Below are positions 61,517 through 63,227 of a stretch of 63,227 nt of DNA, piece after piece; positions within the stretch are counted from its first letter, which is position 1; each line of letters starts with the position of its first letter. The position numbers and the translations under genes are program-made. The DNA comes from Acidocella aminolytica 101 = DSM 11237 (GTDB lineage: Bacteria > Pseudomonadota > Alphaproteobacteria > Acetobacterales > Acetobacteraceae). The stretch is from positions 1-63,227 of the forward strand of contig NZ_FQVJ01000023.1 of NCBI RefSeq assembly GCF_900129125.1. The letters run 5' to 3'. Under the pieces are notes generated by a model. The model saw only the letters and a program-made list of their open reading frames with translations, had not been told where the DNA came from and made no database searches.

Positions 61517-61760
61517 TCACGAATGAGAAAACAATCGATCGAGACGGTGTAAAAACTTGTTTCTGAAGATTGGCACGAGACTGTTTGGAATTTTGTGCCT
61601 GACGCGTTTTGTTAGACCCTTGGGAAGCGATCCGAACATGATTGCGAGCTGACTTCTGACAGCATGCCACTCGCGCACCGAGCGCTTCCACTCGGTGGAT
61701 GTAGCATTCAAGGCCAAGTAGATCAATTTCGCCGCTGCCTCGTCACTTGGGAAGTGGCCG
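61517..61760 (-). pseudogene. IS256-family transposase, C-terminal remnant
   Basis: The minus strand reads PSDEAAAKLIYLALNATSTE, then WKRSVREWHAVRSQLAIMFG, the end of IS256-type transposases (KLIYLALRN....W..P...W......FAI.FG). The normal end RF is replaced by about 30 unrelated residues, and all catalytic Asp/Glu segments are absent. It directly abuts the truncated reverse transcriptase, so one element was cut by the other. Confidence 0.65.
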
Positions 61761-62379
61761 CGAACAAACCACGATGGATGTGGCCTGCCTTCAGAAACCG
61801 CCCGAGCAGATCAACAAACCGGTCGTCCCGGATAAGCCGCCGCACACAGCGAAGCAGAAGCCGATGGTGAACCGTGTCGAAGTAGCTCGCCAGATCACCT
61901 TCGATGATCCAGCGGCCCCTCGTCCCGGCACTACTATCCTGCAACTGTATTTTCACGGTCCGGACAGCGTGATGCACGCTGCGTTCCGGCCTGAAGCCGT
62001 AGGAGAGGCGATGAAAGTCGCTTTCCCAGATCGGCTCCATGGCCATCAGCATCGCACGCTGGACGACGCGGTCTTTCAGGGGCGGGATACCCAGTGGGCG
62101 TTTCTTGCCATTGGCTTTCGGGATATAGATACGCCTGACCGGCTGCGGGCTGTAATTCCCCGTCAGCAGGTCCGTTCGCAGGCTGGCTAGATGTTGCGCC
62201 AGTCCAGCCAGCATCCGTTGCTTATCCATTCCGTCAACGCCCGGCGTATGAGCGCCGCTAGACGCCAATACGATCCGGGCAGCTTCGGCAAGCCACGCCT
62301 GATCGTCAATGAGTCGGAGAAGGCGATCAAACCGCCGGGTTGAATCGCTCTCAGCCCATGTCGCGAGCTTGTGCTGCAT
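61723..62379 (-). pseudogene. ltrA: Group II intron reverse transcriptase/maturase, N-terminal fragment
   Basis: From MQHKLATWAESD the frame has GAHTPGVDGM, RIYIPKANGKKRPLGIPPLKDRVVQ, SDFHRLSYGFRPERSVHHAV and IIEGDLASYFDTVHH, that is RT blocks 0-3 including the first catalytic Asp. It ends after GHIHRGLFAATS, just before the expected G-x-PQGG and YADD blocks, and then runs 8 codons into IS256 remnant sequence. No RT activity is possible. No intron 5' RNA start (GTGYG) was found upstream. Confidence 0.75.
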
Positions 62380-62569
62380 TTCGCTGATTATCAAAGGTCT
62401 TCACCTCATTTGGTCAGATAGTTTGCACCTCAAGCCGATTGAACTGCCCCCTTCGCCATGTCGCCGGATTTCCCGATCGTGGACTATTACGGGGGCTCCG
62501 CCAGCATGGTGGACATCGGGGCCAACTCCCTTGGCATTCCATCAAAGCTACCAAGCGGAATAAAGCTGT

Positions 62570-62702
62570 ACGATAATGGCCGTCGAATTTTCTTCAACCG
62601 CGATTGATCGTGGTCGAATCGGTCACCGCTAACAAGGGCGCCGATCTTGATTCTTACCAAATCGTACCAGCGCAACTTGCGATCGATCGCCAAGTCAAAC
62701 AT
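62570..62702 (-). pseudogene. Phage-integrase-family fragment
   Basis: The minus strand reads MFDLAIDRKLRWYDLVRIKI followed by GALVSGDRF, and then SRLKKIRRP. This resembles the DLAIDSKLRG.DLV.LKV.D...G..V......QKKTGRP segment of small tyrosine recombinases. The Arg of the active site (SKLR) is in the fragment, but the rest of the domain is missing or out of frame. Confidence 0.4.
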
Positions 62703-63227
62703 CGTGCGAACGTGAATTCACCGCAAATGGTCGAGCCGAAGGTGAAGGATGGAACTACAATGCAATTTGCACGCAGAGAATAAATCGAAACGAAAAATTC
62801 AACATATAGTCGTTTCATTTAAGGTTGGAGCGATATAAGCTCTCCCGCCTCCTGTCTGGAGAACTGAGGCTTGCGTTTGAGGATAGCGAACGTCTGTTCG
62901 ATCGTTGGGGTGGAACGGCCCAAGGCATCGACTGTCCCATAATGAGGTTGCTCAAAGACCAATCAGAAAGGGCCGTTCCACATATGTCGCGCTCTCACAT
63001 CGGAATTCTCGAAGTTGAGCCAGGCAGCTGGGCGACAAAGGTCGAGATAACAAGTAATGTAGCGAAAGGAAGGTCGGTGCAAATTGCGTAAGCGTAAGCT
63101 GTTGCCCGCCTTGCGGTGATTTCCCTGATCCTGAATCTGGCCGTTTGAACTGAACGGCGGTTTTCATGGACGACGACACAGTAGTTGAGAGGGTACTCCG
63201 GAGGGCTCCGGAGGTGTTGGGGGAGGT
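62703..63227. other. Right edge without recognisable genes
   Basis: Short open frames (for example 62825-63091 on the plus strand) show no known family and no ribosome site. The sequence just left of it is made of element fragments, so this is probably intergenic or the edge of another element that continues outside the window. Confidence 0.35.

Noticed and set aside
62825-63091. 88-codon plus-strand frame at the right edge
   Set aside because: No family or ribosome site, and it lies in element debris.
1-63227. CRISPR arrays or cas genes
   Set aside because: No regularly spaced repeats and no Cas-like proteins anywhere in the window.

Overview
The window looks like accessory DNA from an acidophilic alphaproteobacterium. 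The best guess is Acetobacteraceae (Acidiphilium/Acidocella-like), most likely on a conjugative plasmid. This rests on the G+C-rich sequence, stacked copper, mercury and Ni/Co resistance modules, a proton-exporting P-type ATPase, and plasmid house genes (Toprim primase, DUF2493, DUF736). The species is inference. No replication initiator is visible, so the window is part of a larger replicon.

Layout. 1-4.5 kb: an element end with a strong palindrome that decapitates a Toprim primase, then DUF2493 and DUF736 genes, each preceded by a copy of the same long-hairpin element, with a small mer module (merR / merT-GDCCVxC) between them. 4.8-10.3 kb: copper locus, with leftward csoR - secreted Cys-rich protein - multicopper oxidase - SHOCT protein, divergent from the copA ATPase across a CsoR-type operator, plus a DUF302 gene. 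10.4-13.7 kb: vapC remnant, a DUF1778/GNAT toxin-antitoxin pair, and a leftward three-gene operon with a ParA-like ATPase. 14.1-32.2 kb: luxR, a palindromic lux-box-like site, then luxI directly joined to virB1-B2-B3-B4-B5-eexN-B6-B7-B8-B9-B10-B11-virD4, two small genes and a MobF relaxase/helicase. This is a complete mating apparatus that appears to be led by an acyl-homoserine-lactone synthase. 32.2-33.2 kb: a second DUF1778/GNAT pair.

33.3-52.4 kb: stress and metal cargo. dmeR-dmeF and a divergent short CDF protein come first. A two-component system then leads into an RND efflux trio, followed on the same strand by a cis-prenyltransferase and a DedA-PAP2-LssY fusion. Next is a leftward QseBC-like pair with PepSY and DUF347 genes, divergent from a proton P-type ATPase, and then a broken DUF302/DUF6880 chimera. 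52.5-53.7 kb: an Xre/RES toxin-antitoxin pair under an AT-rich palindrome. 53.9-54.4 kb: the 3' half of a tRNA-fMet gene whose antisense strand encodes the tail of a broken site-specific recombinase, a likely attP relic. 54.4-61.4 kb: acetone carboxylase regulator and operon (acxR, acxA, acxB, acxC), which would let the host use acetone. 61.5-63.2 kb: transposase, group II intron and integrase fragments.

The genes read as a transferable resistance-plus-catabolism package: cell density appears to gate transfer, three toxin-antitoxin pairs stabilise the DNA, and metal, acid and acetone functions are the payload. The points most worth following are the quorum-controlled VirB/MobF system, the prenyl-lipid cassette behind the RND operon, the triplicated segment in the relaxase, and the tRNA-fMet attachment relic.
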